Below the pieces are notes generated by a model, which saw only the letters and a list, made by a program, of their open reading frames with translations, was not told the DNA's origin and did not search any database. From Streptomyces xanthii (GTDB lineage Bacteria; Actinomycetota; Actinomycetes; Streptomycetales; Streptomycetaceae), in contig NZ_CP061281.1 in assembly GCF_014621695.1 (NCBI RefSeq), forward strand, positions 7,068,001-7,132,000: a stretch of DNA of 64,000 bases. The letters run 5' to 3'. Position numbers and translations under genes: made by a program. This document shows positions 44,751 to 52,447 of this stretch, in pieces; position 1 is the first letter of the stretch, and each line of letters opens with the position of its first letter.

Positions 44751-46183
44751 CGCCGCGCACCTCGCTCCCGTACCGCACCCGCCCGTACCGCGGACTCCCG
44801 CGCCGCCACCGACGTCGGATGGGCCCGCGTGATGTCCGCCCGGCCCACGGCCGACCGCGCCAGCTCCGCGGCCCGCCGCACGAGCGCGTCGCCGTCCCAG
44901 TCCGTCGGCCGACCGTGCCACATCCTCAGCCGGCCGTCCACGAACACGGCGGAGATCTGGTCCCGGTTGCCGCGCCGCACCAGCTCCCACGGCAGGTCCC
45001 AGGAGAACGCCAGCTCCGGCGTCTCCACGTCGACGAGCAGGAAGTCGGCCGCCAGACCCGCCGCGACCGCGCCGGTCCGGGCACCCAGGCCGAGGGCGTC
45101 CGCGCCGCCCCGGCTCGCCGCCTCCAGCCACGTCCAGCCGGCGCCGCACGAGGAGTCGCCGGTGGTCAGCCCGTAGGCGAGCCGCTGCGCGAACTCGGCG
45201 GCCTCCGTGAGCCGGAAGCCGTCGCCGCGCGTGCCGTCCGTGCCGAGGCCGAAGCGGATGCCGCGCTCGGCCATGGCGGTGGCGGGCGCGACGGCGTTGC
45301 CCTTCCAGGCGCTGGCCACCGGGTTGTAGCTGATCGCCGTGCCGGTGTCGGCGAGCAGTGTCAGCTCGCGCGGCGTCAGCAACGTGGCGTGCGCGCCGAG
45401 CAGTTGGGGCCCGAGCGCACCGATGCGGTGCAGGTGCTCGAGCGGCCGCAGCCCGTGCCGGACGAGTGAACGCTCCACCCCGGCGAGGTGCTCGTTCACA
45501 TGGATCTGCACGACGGCCCCGGCCTCCGCGGCGAGCCGCGCCGTGCCGTGCAGCGTCGCCTCGGTGGCGGCCTCGGGGATGGAGACGGCCAGGGACGGAT
45601 GCACGAGCGGGTCGTCGGCGTAGCGGTCGAGGTGCTTCCCGGCGGCGTCGAGCGCGGTGGCGCTCGCCCCCTCCGGGGCGTCCGCGTCGTTGCAGACCAG
45701 GCCGAGGACGCAGCGGATCCCCGCGTCGCGCGCGGCCGAGGCGACGACCTCGACGTCCACGTCCGCCCGCGTCCCGGCGTCCGCGACGGTCGTGAACCCG
45801 CCGCGCAGCGCCTCGTACGAGGCCAGTTTCGCCGCGACGTAGGCGGATTCCTCGTCCAGGGCGCCCTCCAGGGGCACCCACACCCGGCGGAAGATCTCCG
45901 AGGGCTCCCCGAAGGCGAGCGCGGAACCGAAGGACTGCGTGAGGTGGTGGTGCGCGTCCACGAAGCCGGGCATCAACAGGTGCCCCGGCATCCGTACGGC
46001 CCGCAGCCGCGGATGTGCCCGCTCCAGCTCGTCGGCGGGGCCGACGGCCAGGAAGCGTCCGCCGTCGACCACCACCGCCCAGCCGTCCACGGGTCCTTCG
46101 GGAAGGAGCACCGCGCCGGGGGCGAGGAGGAGCGGGCCGGGGGCGGAGAGGAGCCGGCGGGCGGGGTGGTCGGGCGTGTTCAT
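44747..46183 (-). CDS. Amidohydrolase superfamily deaminase/chlorohydrolase-like enzyme
   Basis: 478 residues of the metal-dependent amidohydrolase superfamily, TrzN/guanine deaminase-like group with one metal. Metal ligands are in FVDAHHHL (H78, H80) and further along in VQIHVNEH (His), GAHATLL (His) and GLGTDG (Asp). Members deaminate guanine, 8-oxoguanine, pterins, adenosine-type compounds or triazines. Coupling to a nucleobase permease upstream (ATGA overlap) points to a heterocyclic amine such as a purine or pterin as substrate. ATG at 46183. Confidence 0.85.
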   Translation of the reverse strand: MNTPDHPARRLLSAPGPLLLAPGAVLLPEGPVDGWAVVVDGGRFLAVGPADELERAHPRLRAVRMPGHLLMPGFVDAHHHLTQSFGSALAFGEPSEIFRRVWVPLEGALDEESAYVAAKLASYEALRGGFTTVADAGTRADVDVEVVASAARDAGIRCVLGLVCNDADAPEGASATALDAAGKHLDRYADDPLVHPSLAVSIPEAATEATLHGTARLAAEAGAVVQIHVNEHLAGVERSLVRHGLRPLEHLHRIGALGPQLLGAHATLLTPRELTLLADTGTAISYNPVASAWKGNAVAPATAMAERGIRFGLGTDGTRGDGFRLTEAAEFAQRLAYGLTTGDSSCGAGWTWLEAASRGGADALGLGARTGAVAAGLAADFLLVDVETPELAFSWDLPWELVRRGNRDQISAVFVDGRLRMWHGRPTDWDGDALVRRAAELARSAVGRADITRAHPTSVAARESAVRAGAVRERGARR

Positions 46184-47643
46184 CGGTCGCTTTCTGTGCG
46201 TACGGTGCCGGAGACCGGCGTGCTGTTGCTCAGGCGGGCGGCGATGCCCGGCCTGACGTGGTGGAAGAGGACGTTGAGGACGGCGGCGGTGAACGCGCCC
46301 ACGGCGACGCCGCTCTCGAGGAGGATGCGGACGTTCGGCGGGAAGCCCCCGTACACGCCGGGCACGAGGATCGGCAGCAGACCGAGGGCGAGCGCGACGG
46401 CGCAGATGAACGTCGAGCTGTGCCGGTCGAGGTCGCTGCGCCCGAGCATCTGGATGCCGAGCACGGTGATCACGGCGAACACGACCATGGCCGTGCCGCC
46501 GACGACCGCCGAGGGGATGACGCTGATGGCGCGGGTCACGGGGGCGAGGAACCCGATGACGATGAGCACCGCCCCGGCGGCCGCCGTGACGAAGCGGCTG
46601 CGGACGCCGGTGACCCGGACGATGCCGATGTTCTCGCCGCTGGTGACGATCAGCGGAAGCCCGAAGAAGCCGCCCACGAGAGAGGTCAGCGCGTCGCCGC
46701 GCACCGTCTTCGGGACGTCGGTGCGCCGGTCGATCTCCTTGCCGACGGCCTCCGCGTTGATGACGGTCTGCCCGGTCGCCTCGGCCATCGACGCCAGGCT
46801 GTAGAGCATCAGCGGCAGCGCGGCGACCAGGTTGAACTGCGGGGTGCCGAACGGCATCAGCTGCGGCACGTTCACCAGACCGCCCCCGGCCGCCTGCCCG
46901 AAGTCGATCGCGCCGGTCGCGGCGGCGAGCGCCGTCCCCGCCAACAGGCCGAGCATGACGGCGAGTTGACGCACCACTCCGGTGAAGAACAGGTAGAAGA
47001 CGACGGTGAAGCCGATCGTCGCCATGCCGAGCCCGAGGTTGACCGGGTCGGCGAAGCCGGGGGTGCCGGGCCGCCCGGCGACGAGGACCGCGCCCACCTT
47101 CACCAGGTTCACGCCGACGATCACGATCATCGTGCCGATGACCAGCGCGGGGAAGAAGCGCAGCAGCCGCGAGAACACCGGCAGCACGACGAAGCAGAAC
47201 AGCGCCGTGAGGACGACCGCGCCGGTGGCGGTGGGCAGCCCGTGCTGCTCGGCGATGGCGAGGAACAGGATGAGCGGCGCGCCGCCCGGCAGCATGACGA
47301 ACGGCAGCCGGGGCCCGAACTTCCAGGGCCCGAGCGACTGGATCAGCGATCCGACGCCGGACAGCACGAACGCCGCCGAGAGCAGATCGACGGTGAGCCC
47401 GGGGCCGAGCCGGAGGGTGGCGCTCATCAGGAAGATCGCCGAGATGGGCGTCGCCGCCATGACGAGCACGTGCTGGACGCCGAAGAGCAGGATCCGCCCG
47501 AGGGGGCGCCGCTCGTCGACGGGGTGCACTCCGGAGCGGCCGCCCTCGGCGTGGTCGGGCTCCGGTCCCGGGTGGGGCGTCCGGTCTGTTTCGGGCACGG
47601 GTGGTTGGGCGGGGACTGACCCGCTCTTCTGGGGACTGAACAC
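46180..47643 (-). CDS. NCS2 nucleobase:cation symporter (uracil-xanthine permease)
   Basis: 487 residues with 12-14 membrane segments. Family motifs are QHVLVMAATPISAIFLMSATL in the first segment, the QTVINAEAVGKEID signature and SGENIGIVRVTGVRSR. It imports uracil, xanthine or related bases with protons or sodium. GTG at 47643 has GGAG eight bases upstream; the frame continues to 47775 without a ribosome site. It is the first gene of an operon with the amidohydrolase and the TauE exporter, below a doubled palindromic operator. Confidence 0.9.
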   Translation of the reverse strand: MFSPQKSGSVPAQPPVPETDRTPHPGPEPDHAEGGRSGVHPVDERRPLGRILLFGVQHVLVMAATPISAIFLMSATLRLGPGLTVDLLSAAFVLSGVGSLIQSLGPWKFGPRLPFVMLPGGAPLILFLAIAEQHGLPTATGAVVLTALFCFVVLPVFSRLLRFFPALVIGTMIVIVGVNLVKVGAVLVAGRPGTPGFADPVNLGLGMATIGFTVVFYLFFTGVVRQLAVMLGLLAGTALAAATGAIDFGQAAGGGLVNVPQLMPFGTPQFNLVAALPLMLYSLASMAEATGQTVINAEAVGKEIDRRTDVPKTVRGDALTSLVGGFFGLPLIVTSGENIGIVRVTGVRSRFVTAAAGAVLIVIGFLAPVTRAISVIPSAVVGGTAMVVFAVITVLGIQMLGRSDLDRHSSTFICAVALALGLLPILVPGVYGGFPPNVRILLESGVAVGAFTAAVLNVLFHHVRPGIAARLSNSTPVSGTVRTESDR

Positions 47644-47709
47644 GTTCGGGCTCCGTTCGGGTGACGGCACGCTCGGGTTCTTCAGCCGCGATCCGGCCCT
47701 GGGACGGAG

Positions 47710-47741
47710 AGCCAAATCGATTTGGCCAAATCGATTTGGCT
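47710..47741 (-). promoter_or_regulatory. Two perfect tandem palindromes, likely LacI-type operator of the nucleobase permease operon
   Basis: Two head-to-tail copies of the perfect 14-bp palindrome CCAAATCGATTTGG (47712-47725 and 47726-47739), together a 32-bp perfect palindrome with flanking AG and CT. The AT content is striking in this GC-rich genome. CATACT just beside it, read on the minus strand, could be the -10. The nearest gene in that direction is the NCS2 permease. Confidence 0.8.
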
Positions 47742-47867
47742 GACAGTATGGGGGTGTGGGGTGGGGGAGCGTCAAGGGGCGGGCCCACCGTCGTTCCGGC
47801 GGTTCCGCCCCACGTCATCGCGCCGGGCTGCCGACCGTGCGGTCGACGGCCCGGCACCGGTCCTCAC

Positions 47868-48443
47868 TCACTCGGTGTTGGCGTGGGCCGCGCGGGCCTG
47901 CGCGTGGCCCACGTGAGCCAGGCCGGCCAGCCGGAGCGCCACCACGTCCAGCGCCACGTGCGTGGCCTGGTCGAACAGGCTGGACAGCGGCTGCACGCTC
48001 GCCGCCTCACCGGGCCGCCGGTACTTCGTCGCGGCGGGCAGCAGGACGACGGACGCGGCGAGGACGCCGAGCGGCGACTGCGGCGCGGTGGTCACCGCGT
48101 GCACCTCGGCGCCCACCTTGACGGCCTGCTCCGCCACGCGGACGGTGCCGGCCGTGGTGCCCGAGCCCGACACCGCGACGACCGTGTCCCCCTCGGCGAC
48201 GGCCGGCGTGGTCGTCTCGCCGATCACGTGCACGGGCAGCCCGAGGTGCATCAGCCGCATGGCGAAGGCCTTGGCCATGAACCCGGAACGGCCCTCGCCC
48301 GCGACGAACACCCGCCGGGCCGCGAGAAGGGTGGAAGCCAGGGCGTCGAGCTGCCCGGCGTCGACGGCGGCGAGGACGCCCCGCATCTCGTCGAGGACGG
48401 TGTCGAGGAGGGCGTCGGAGGGGCGGAGTTCCTGGTCGGACAT
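47868..48443 (-). CDS. hxlB: 6-phospho-3-hexuloisomerase-like SIS-domain protein
   Basis: 191 residues, one SIS sugar-phosphate domain. VFVAGEGRSGFMAKAFAMRL, VSGSGTTAGTV and the C-terminal LSSLFDQATHVALDVV are the pattern of 6-phospho-3-hexuloisomerase, which interconverts hexulose 6-phosphate and fructose 6-phosphate in the ribulose monophosphate pathway. Last gene of the IclR-controlled operon, 69 bases after the hxlA-like gene. The pair may fix formaldehyde, run backward to form ribulose 5-phosphate, or act on a different sugar phosphate in this catabolic operon. Confidence 0.88.
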   Translation of the reverse strand: MSDQELRPSDALLDTVLDEMRGVLAAVDAGQLDALASTLLAARRVFVAGEGRSGFMAKAFAMRLMHLGLPVHVIGETTTPAVAEGDTVVAVSGSGTTAGTVRVAEQAVKVGAEVHAVTTAPQSPLGVLAASVVLLPAATKYRRPGEAASVQPLSSLFDQATHVALDVVALRLAGLAHVGHAQARAAHANTE

Positions 48444-48512
48444 GGGGATTTCCTTACGCGGTGAGGGTGGGGCAGGTGGTGCGAGAGGGTCGGAAGGGCG
48501 CGGAGGGGCGGG

Positions 48513-49157
48513 TCAGGAGGGGAACGGGACGCGGGAGGCCGCCGCGGCGAGTGTGCGGGCCGCCGCCTCCGGGTCGACGGCTCCCGTCACCGCCGAGCCG
48601 ACGATGACGCGCACGTCGTCGGGGCCGGAGGCGAACGCGGGGAGGTCGGCCGCGGTCAGGCCGCCCGCGACGGCGACGCGACGGCCGCGGCGCCACGGAC
48701 CGAGCAGCTCGGTCGGGCTGCCGCCGGCGCGCTGGGCGTCCTTGGCGACGTGCGCGGCGAGGACGACGCCGGACGGGAGCCGGGCGGCCAGTGCCGCGCG
48801 CCGCTCCCCGGTGGTCTCCATCAGGTCGACGACCACCTCGCGGCCGTGCTCCGCGGCGACGTGGACGGCGGCGTCCAGGGTGGCGTCGCCCGCGCACCCG
48901 AGCACGGTCGCCGACGCGGCGCCCGCTTCGTAGGCGAGCGTGAACTCGTAGGACGCGTCGTCGGGCGTCTTCAGGTCGGCGAGCACGGGTACGGGGCCCG
49001 CGGCGGCGGCCACCTCCCGTACGGCCGTGATGCCGAAGCGTTTGATCAAGGAGGTGCCCACCTCGATCCAGTCGGTGTGCGGCGCCACGGCGGCGGTGAT
49101 CTCCACCGCCCGCTCCAGCTCGATGCGGTCCAAAGCTATCTGCAGTTGCAGGGACAT
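48513..49157 (-). CDS. 3-hexulose-6-phosphate synthase / 3-keto-gulonate-6-phosphate decarboxylase family
   Basis: 214 residues of the orotidine-monophosphate-decarboxylase suprafamily. D10, E32, D61-x-K63-x-x-D66 (ADLKTPDD), D111 (VVVDLM), H136-V-A-K139-D140 and A164 (VAGGL) are the active-site positions. D111 and A164 match hexulose-6-phosphate synthases, while the basic K139 next to H136 resembles the Arg of keto-gulonate-phosphate decarboxylase. It either couples formaldehyde to ribulose 5-phosphate or decarboxylates a keto-acid phosphate. ATG at 49157, 48 bases after the kinase gene. Confidence 0.85.
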   Translation of the reverse strand: MSLQLQIALDRIELERAVEITAAVAPHTDWIEVGTSLIKRFGITAVREVAAAAGPVPVLADLKTPDDASYEFTLAYEAGAASATVLGCAGDATLDAAVHVAAEHGREVVVDLMETTGERRAALAARLPSGVVLAAHVAKDAQRAGGSPTELLGPWRRGRRVAVAGGLTAADLPAFASGPDDVRVIVGSAVTGAVDPEAAARTLAAAASRVPFPS

Positions 49158-49205
49158 GGTGTCCGACTCCAGGGTTTGAGAGGGAAGTTGACCAGGGGGA
49201 TGGGC

Positions 49206-50171
49206 TCAGGCCGTGGCCGGGGGCGCGGCGAGGAAGGCGTCGAGACGGGCTCGTGTGGGAAGTCCGTCGCGGTCGCCGTGGCTGGTGGTGGCGAGCGCGC
49301 CGGTCGCCGCGGCGCGCTCCAGGGCCGGGCGCGGGCCGAGCCCGTCGAGGTGCGCGCTGATCAGCCCCGCGGCGAACCCGTCGCCCGCGCCCACGGTGTC
49401 CACGGTGGGCACGCGGAAGACGGGCTGGTGCCAGGCCCCGTCGCGTTCGTAGAGGCGGGCGCCGCGGACACCGTCCTTGAGGACGACACGGCTCGCGCCC
49501 CGGGCGAGATAGCACTCCGCGATCCGCCCGGCGTCCGTCTCCCCGGTGAGCAGCCGGGCCTCGGCGAGGCCCGGCAGGACCCAGTCGGCCCGTGCGGCCA
49601 GGTCGTTCACGACGCGCATCATCTCCGCCGGGTCCGGCCACAGGGCCGGCCGCAGATTGGGGTCGAAGGAGATCGTGAGCCCTGCGTCCCGGGCCACGTC
49701 GAGCGCGCGGTGGGTGAAGGCGCGGGCGGTGGGGGAGAGGGCGGCGGGGATGCCGGTGAGGTGGAGGTGGCGCGCCGTGCGCAGATACGCGTCGGCGGCT
49801 TCGGAGGGCGCGAGCCGGCTGCCGGCGGAGTGCCGGCGGAAGTACACGACCTCCGGGTCGCCCTCCAGGACCCGGCTCTTGAGCTGGAAGCCGGTGCGGG
49901 CCTCGGTGTCCACTGTGACCTGCGCGGTGTCGATGCCCTCGGCCCGCAGCGCGGCGACGGCGTGCGCGCCCAGCGGGTCGTCGCCGACGCGGCCGATCCA
50001 TCCGGCGCGGTGCCCGAGGCGCGCCAGCCCCGTGGCGACGTTGGCCTCGGCGCCGGCCAGCGCGCGGGTGAAGCACCGGACCTCGGCCAGCGGGCCGGTG
50101 TCGGCCGCGACGAGCATGCCCATCACCTCGCCGAAGGTGATGACGTCGAGGGCGGGGGCGGTGGCTTTCAT
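49206..50171 (-). CDS. PfkB family sugar kinase, 2-keto-3-deoxygluconate kinase-like
   Basis: 321 residues of the ribokinase/PfkB family. N-terminal signature GAEANVATGLARLG, C-terminal DTVGAGDGFAAGL with the catalytic base D264 and anion hole GAGD. KDG kinases phosphorylate 2-keto-3-deoxygluconate; this relative may phosphorylate another sugar or sugar acid. ATG at 50171 overlaps the stop of the FAH gene by four bases. In the operon it most likely makes the phosphate that the HPS-like enzyme uses. Confidence 0.88.
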   Translation of the reverse strand: MKATAPALDVITFGEVMGMLVAADTGPLAEVRCFTRALAGAEANVATGLARLGHRAGWIGRVGDDPLGAHAVAALRAEGIDTAQVTVDTEARTGFQLKSRVLEGDPEVVYFRRHSAGSRLAPSEAADAYLRTARHLHLTGIPAALSPTARAFTHRALDVARDAGLTISFDPNLRPALWPDPAEMMRVVNDLAARADWVLPGLAEARLLTGETDAGRIAECYLARGASRVVLKDGVRGARLYERDGAWHQPVFRVPTVDTVGAGDGFAAGLISAHLDGLGPRPALERAAATGALATTSHGDRDGLPTRARLDAFLAAPPATA

Positions 50172-50965
50172 ACGGGGTCTCCGGCGGGTGCGGGGCGGCC
50201 GGCTCCGGGGAGAGAGCCGGTCACCGGGTTGGTGAGCGTGCCGATCCCGGCGACGGAGGCGGACACCTCGCCGCCCGGGCGCAGCGGGCCGTACGCGCCG
50301 GGTGCGCCGGTGAGGACGACGTCGCCGGGGCCGAGCGGGAGGTAGTCGCCGAGGTGGCACAGGATCTCGGCGATGCCGCGGGCGAGCCGGCGCGTCGAGG
50401 CGGGCGGCAGCGGCACTCCGTCGAGGGACAGCGCCACCTCGGTGTCGTCGGGGCGCAAGGCGTCGAGGTCGGTCTCGATCCACGGCCCCAGCGGGGTGAA
50501 GCCGCGGCGCCCCTTGGCCGAGGTCCACAACGGGTCGGTGCGCTGGAGGTCGCGGGCGGTGATGTCGTTGGCGACCGTGCAGCCGAACACGCAGTCCAGC
50601 ACGGTGTCGAGGGTGTGCCCCTCGGGGGATCCGGCGAGAACGACGGCGAGTTCGGCCTCCGCGTCGACCCGTCCGACGCCCGGGGGCAGTGCGACGGGTT
50701 CGCCCGGGCCGATGACGGAGCGAGGGGCCTTGAGGAACGCCTGGGGCGGCAGCCGGCGGTCCTCAAGGCCGGTGTTGTGCGCCATGCCGACGAGGGTGCG
50801 CGGCAGGACGGGGGCGAGGAGGCGGGCCTCGGCGAGCGGGACGAGGCGGTCGGCGGACAGCGCGGCGGCCGCGCCCCCGAAGGGGTCCGCGACGATCCGC
50901 GCGGTGTCCCCTTCGAGGGCGGCGTGGTGGACACCGCCGGCATGGGCGATACGGGCGATGCGCAT
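50168..50965 (-). CDS. Fumarylacetoacetate hydrolase (FAH) family protein
   Basis: 265 residues. The FAH core motifs are DAEAELAVVL (metal Glu), NDITARDLQRTDPLW, KGRRGFTPLGPWI and DVVLTGAPGAYGP. Members hydrolyse or decarboxylate 1,3-dicarbonyl acids; in sugar pathways, related enzymes split 2,4-diketo-3-deoxy acids. The ATG at 50965 is nine bases after the transporter stop; the gene overlaps the kinase start. Its presence suggests a keto-acid intermediate in this operon. Confidence 0.88.
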   Translation of the reverse strand: MRIARIAHAGGVHHAALEGDTARIVADPFGGAAAALSADRLVPLAEARLLAPVLPRTLVGMAHNTGLEDRRLPPQAFLKAPRSVIGPGEPVALPPGVGRVDAEAELAVVLAGSPEGHTLDTVLDCVFGCTVANDITARDLQRTDPLWTSAKGRRGFTPLGPWIETDLDALRPDDTEVALSLDGVPLPPASTRRLARGIAEILCHLGDYLPLGPGDVVLTGAPGAYGPLRPGGEVSASVAGIGTLTNPVTGSLPGAGRPAPAGDPV

Positions 50966-50973
50966 CGGGTGTG

Positions 50974-52284
50974 TCAGCCGTTCTGTGCGGTGGTCGTGGC
51001 GGGTGCGGGGGCCGCTCCCGCGACGGCGGGCACGCGCGGCGCCCGGACGAACCACATCAGCGCGGCCGCCGTGACCAGGCAGCCGGCCATGGTGAGGAAC
51101 GAGGCCCCGGTGGAGCCCGTCACGTCGTTGAGCATGCCGACGAGGTAGCTGCCCGCGAAACCGCCCAGCGCGCCGAAGGAGTTGATGAGTCCGACGGCGG
51201 CGGCGCTGACCTTCTGCGGCAGGAGTTCGGGGATCGCGGCGAAGTAGGGGCCGTACGGCGCGTACATTCCCGCGGCGGCGAGACACAGCAGCGGGTACGA
51301 CAACCAGAAGGCGTCGCCGAGCAGGTACGAACCGTAGAAGCCGGCCGCGCCCAGCAGCAGCCAGGGCCAGACGTAGCGGTTGCGGGCGCCCGCGCGGTCC
51401 GAGGCGCGGCTGTTGACGAGCATCGCGACGCAGGCGAACAGGTACGGCAGGGCGGAGATCAGCCCGGTGAGGCCGATGCCCTCGTCGCTGCCGGCGCGGA
51501 CGATGGACGGCAGCCAGAAGACGAACCCGTAGACGCCGAGGCTCCACAGGAAGTACTGGAGGGAGAGGAGGACGACGTTGCGGGAGCGCAGGGCGGCGAG
51601 ATAGCCGCCGGCGGCGGGCAGGCGGCGCTGTTCGGCGGCGAGCGCCCCTTCCAGCGCGGTGCGCTCCTCGGACGTGAGCCACCGGGCGTCGCGCGGGTGG
51701 TCGTCGATGAACTTGTGGAAGACGAACGCCCACACGAGGGCCGGGACGCCCTGCGCGATGAACATGCCGTGCCAGCCGACCCACTCCACGAGGTAGCCGG
51801 AGACCACGGTGAGCCACAGGACGGTGGCCGGATTGCCGAGGATCAGCCAGGTGTTGGCGCGGCCGCGCTCGCGCGCCGTGAACCAGTGGGTGATGTGGAT
51901 GACCATGGCCGGCAGCACGGCGGCTTCGGAGACACCGAGCAGGAACCGCACGATCATCAGGGCCCGTACGTCGGGGATGAGTCCCTGGGCGGTGGCGAGC
52001 AGGCCCCACAGCACGAGGCACCACACGATGAGGCGCTTCACGCTGCGCCGCTCCGCGTAGACCGCGCCGGGTATCTGGAACGCGAAGTAGCCGAGGAAGA
52101 ACAGGGATCCGAGCAGGGCCGAGACGCTTCCGGAGATGCGCAGGTCGTCGGCCATGCCGCCGGCGGCGGCCACGGAGAAGTTCGAACGTTCGAGGTAGGC
52201 GAAGCTGTAGGTCACGAAGACCATGGGCATGAGCCGGGTCCAGCGCCGGGGGCTGAGAGCGGCGGCCGGGGGCGGAGTCGTCAT
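50974..52284 (-). CDS. MFS transporter, anion:cation symporter (ACS) family
   Basis: 436 residues with 12 membrane segments. The A-motif region ERSNFSVAAAGG, then GYFAFQIPGA and RFLLGVSEAAVLPAMVIHIT and the HFT-type loop FTARERGRAN, are those of the ACS family that takes up glucarate, galactonate, tartrate and aromatic acids. First gene of the five-gene operon; its upstream region carries an IclR palindrome. Predicted to import the substrate of the pathway, an organic or sugar acid. Confidence 0.92.
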   Translation of the reverse strand: MTTPPPAAALSPRRWTRLMPMVFVTYSFAYLERSNFSVAAAGGMADDLRISGSVSALLGSLFFLGYFAFQIPGAVYAERRSVKRLIVWCLVLWGLLATAQGLIPDVRALMIVRFLLGVSEAAVLPAMVIHITHWFTARERGRANTWLILGNPATVLWLTVVSGYLVEWVGWHGMFIAQGVPALVWAFVFHKFIDDHPRDARWLTSEERTALEGALAAEQRRLPAAGGYLAALRSRNVVLLSLQYFLWSLGVYGFVFWLPSIVRAGSDEGIGLTGLISALPYLFACVAMLVNSRASDRAGARNRYVWPWLLLGAAGFYGSYLLGDAFWLSYPLLCLAAAGMYAPYGPYFAAIPELLPQKVSAAAVGLINSFGALGGFAGSYLVGMLNDVTGSTGASFLTMAGCLVTAAALMWFVRAPRVPAVAGAAPAPATTTAQNG

Positions 52285-52327
52285 TCAGGAGGCCTTTCTC
52301 CCGAGGGGGGACGGAGATGCTCAAGGT

Positions 52328-52344
52328 TTGCCACGATGTGGCAA
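52328..52344 (-). promoter_or_regulatory. IclR-type operator before the transporter operon
   Basis: TTGCCAC-GAT-GTGGCAA, a perfect 7-3-7 palindrome 44 bases upstream of the transporter start. A matching site lies before the divergent iclR gene. Confidence 0.75.
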
Positions 52345-52421
52345 GCCTTGCCGCGAGTTGAAAAGAGAATGACCGGCACGTTTCTGACTGTCAATGGATT
52401 GTTTCCGTCAGGGAGAAAGTC

Positions 52422-52438
52422 TTGCCGCTATGTGGCAA
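52422..52438 (+). promoter_or_regulatory. IclR-type operator before the iclR gene
   Basis: TTGCCGC-TAT-GTGGCAA, the same palindrome with one mismatch, ends nine bases before the iclR ATG. Start-to-start distance from the first site is 94 bases, about nine turns of DNA. Confidence 0.7.
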
Positions 52439-52447
52439 ACTCGGCCC

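Noticed and set aside
46184..47857. Extension of the amidohydrolase frame upstream to about 1036 codons
   Set aside because: The upstream part runs through the permease gene in another frame and is low-complexity; the amidohydrolase starts at the ATG at 46183, which overlaps the permease stop.
47868..49157. Proof of methylotrophy from the HPS and PHI genes
   Set aside because: No methanol or methylamine dehydrogenase is in the window, and the operon partners point to sugar-acid catabolism.
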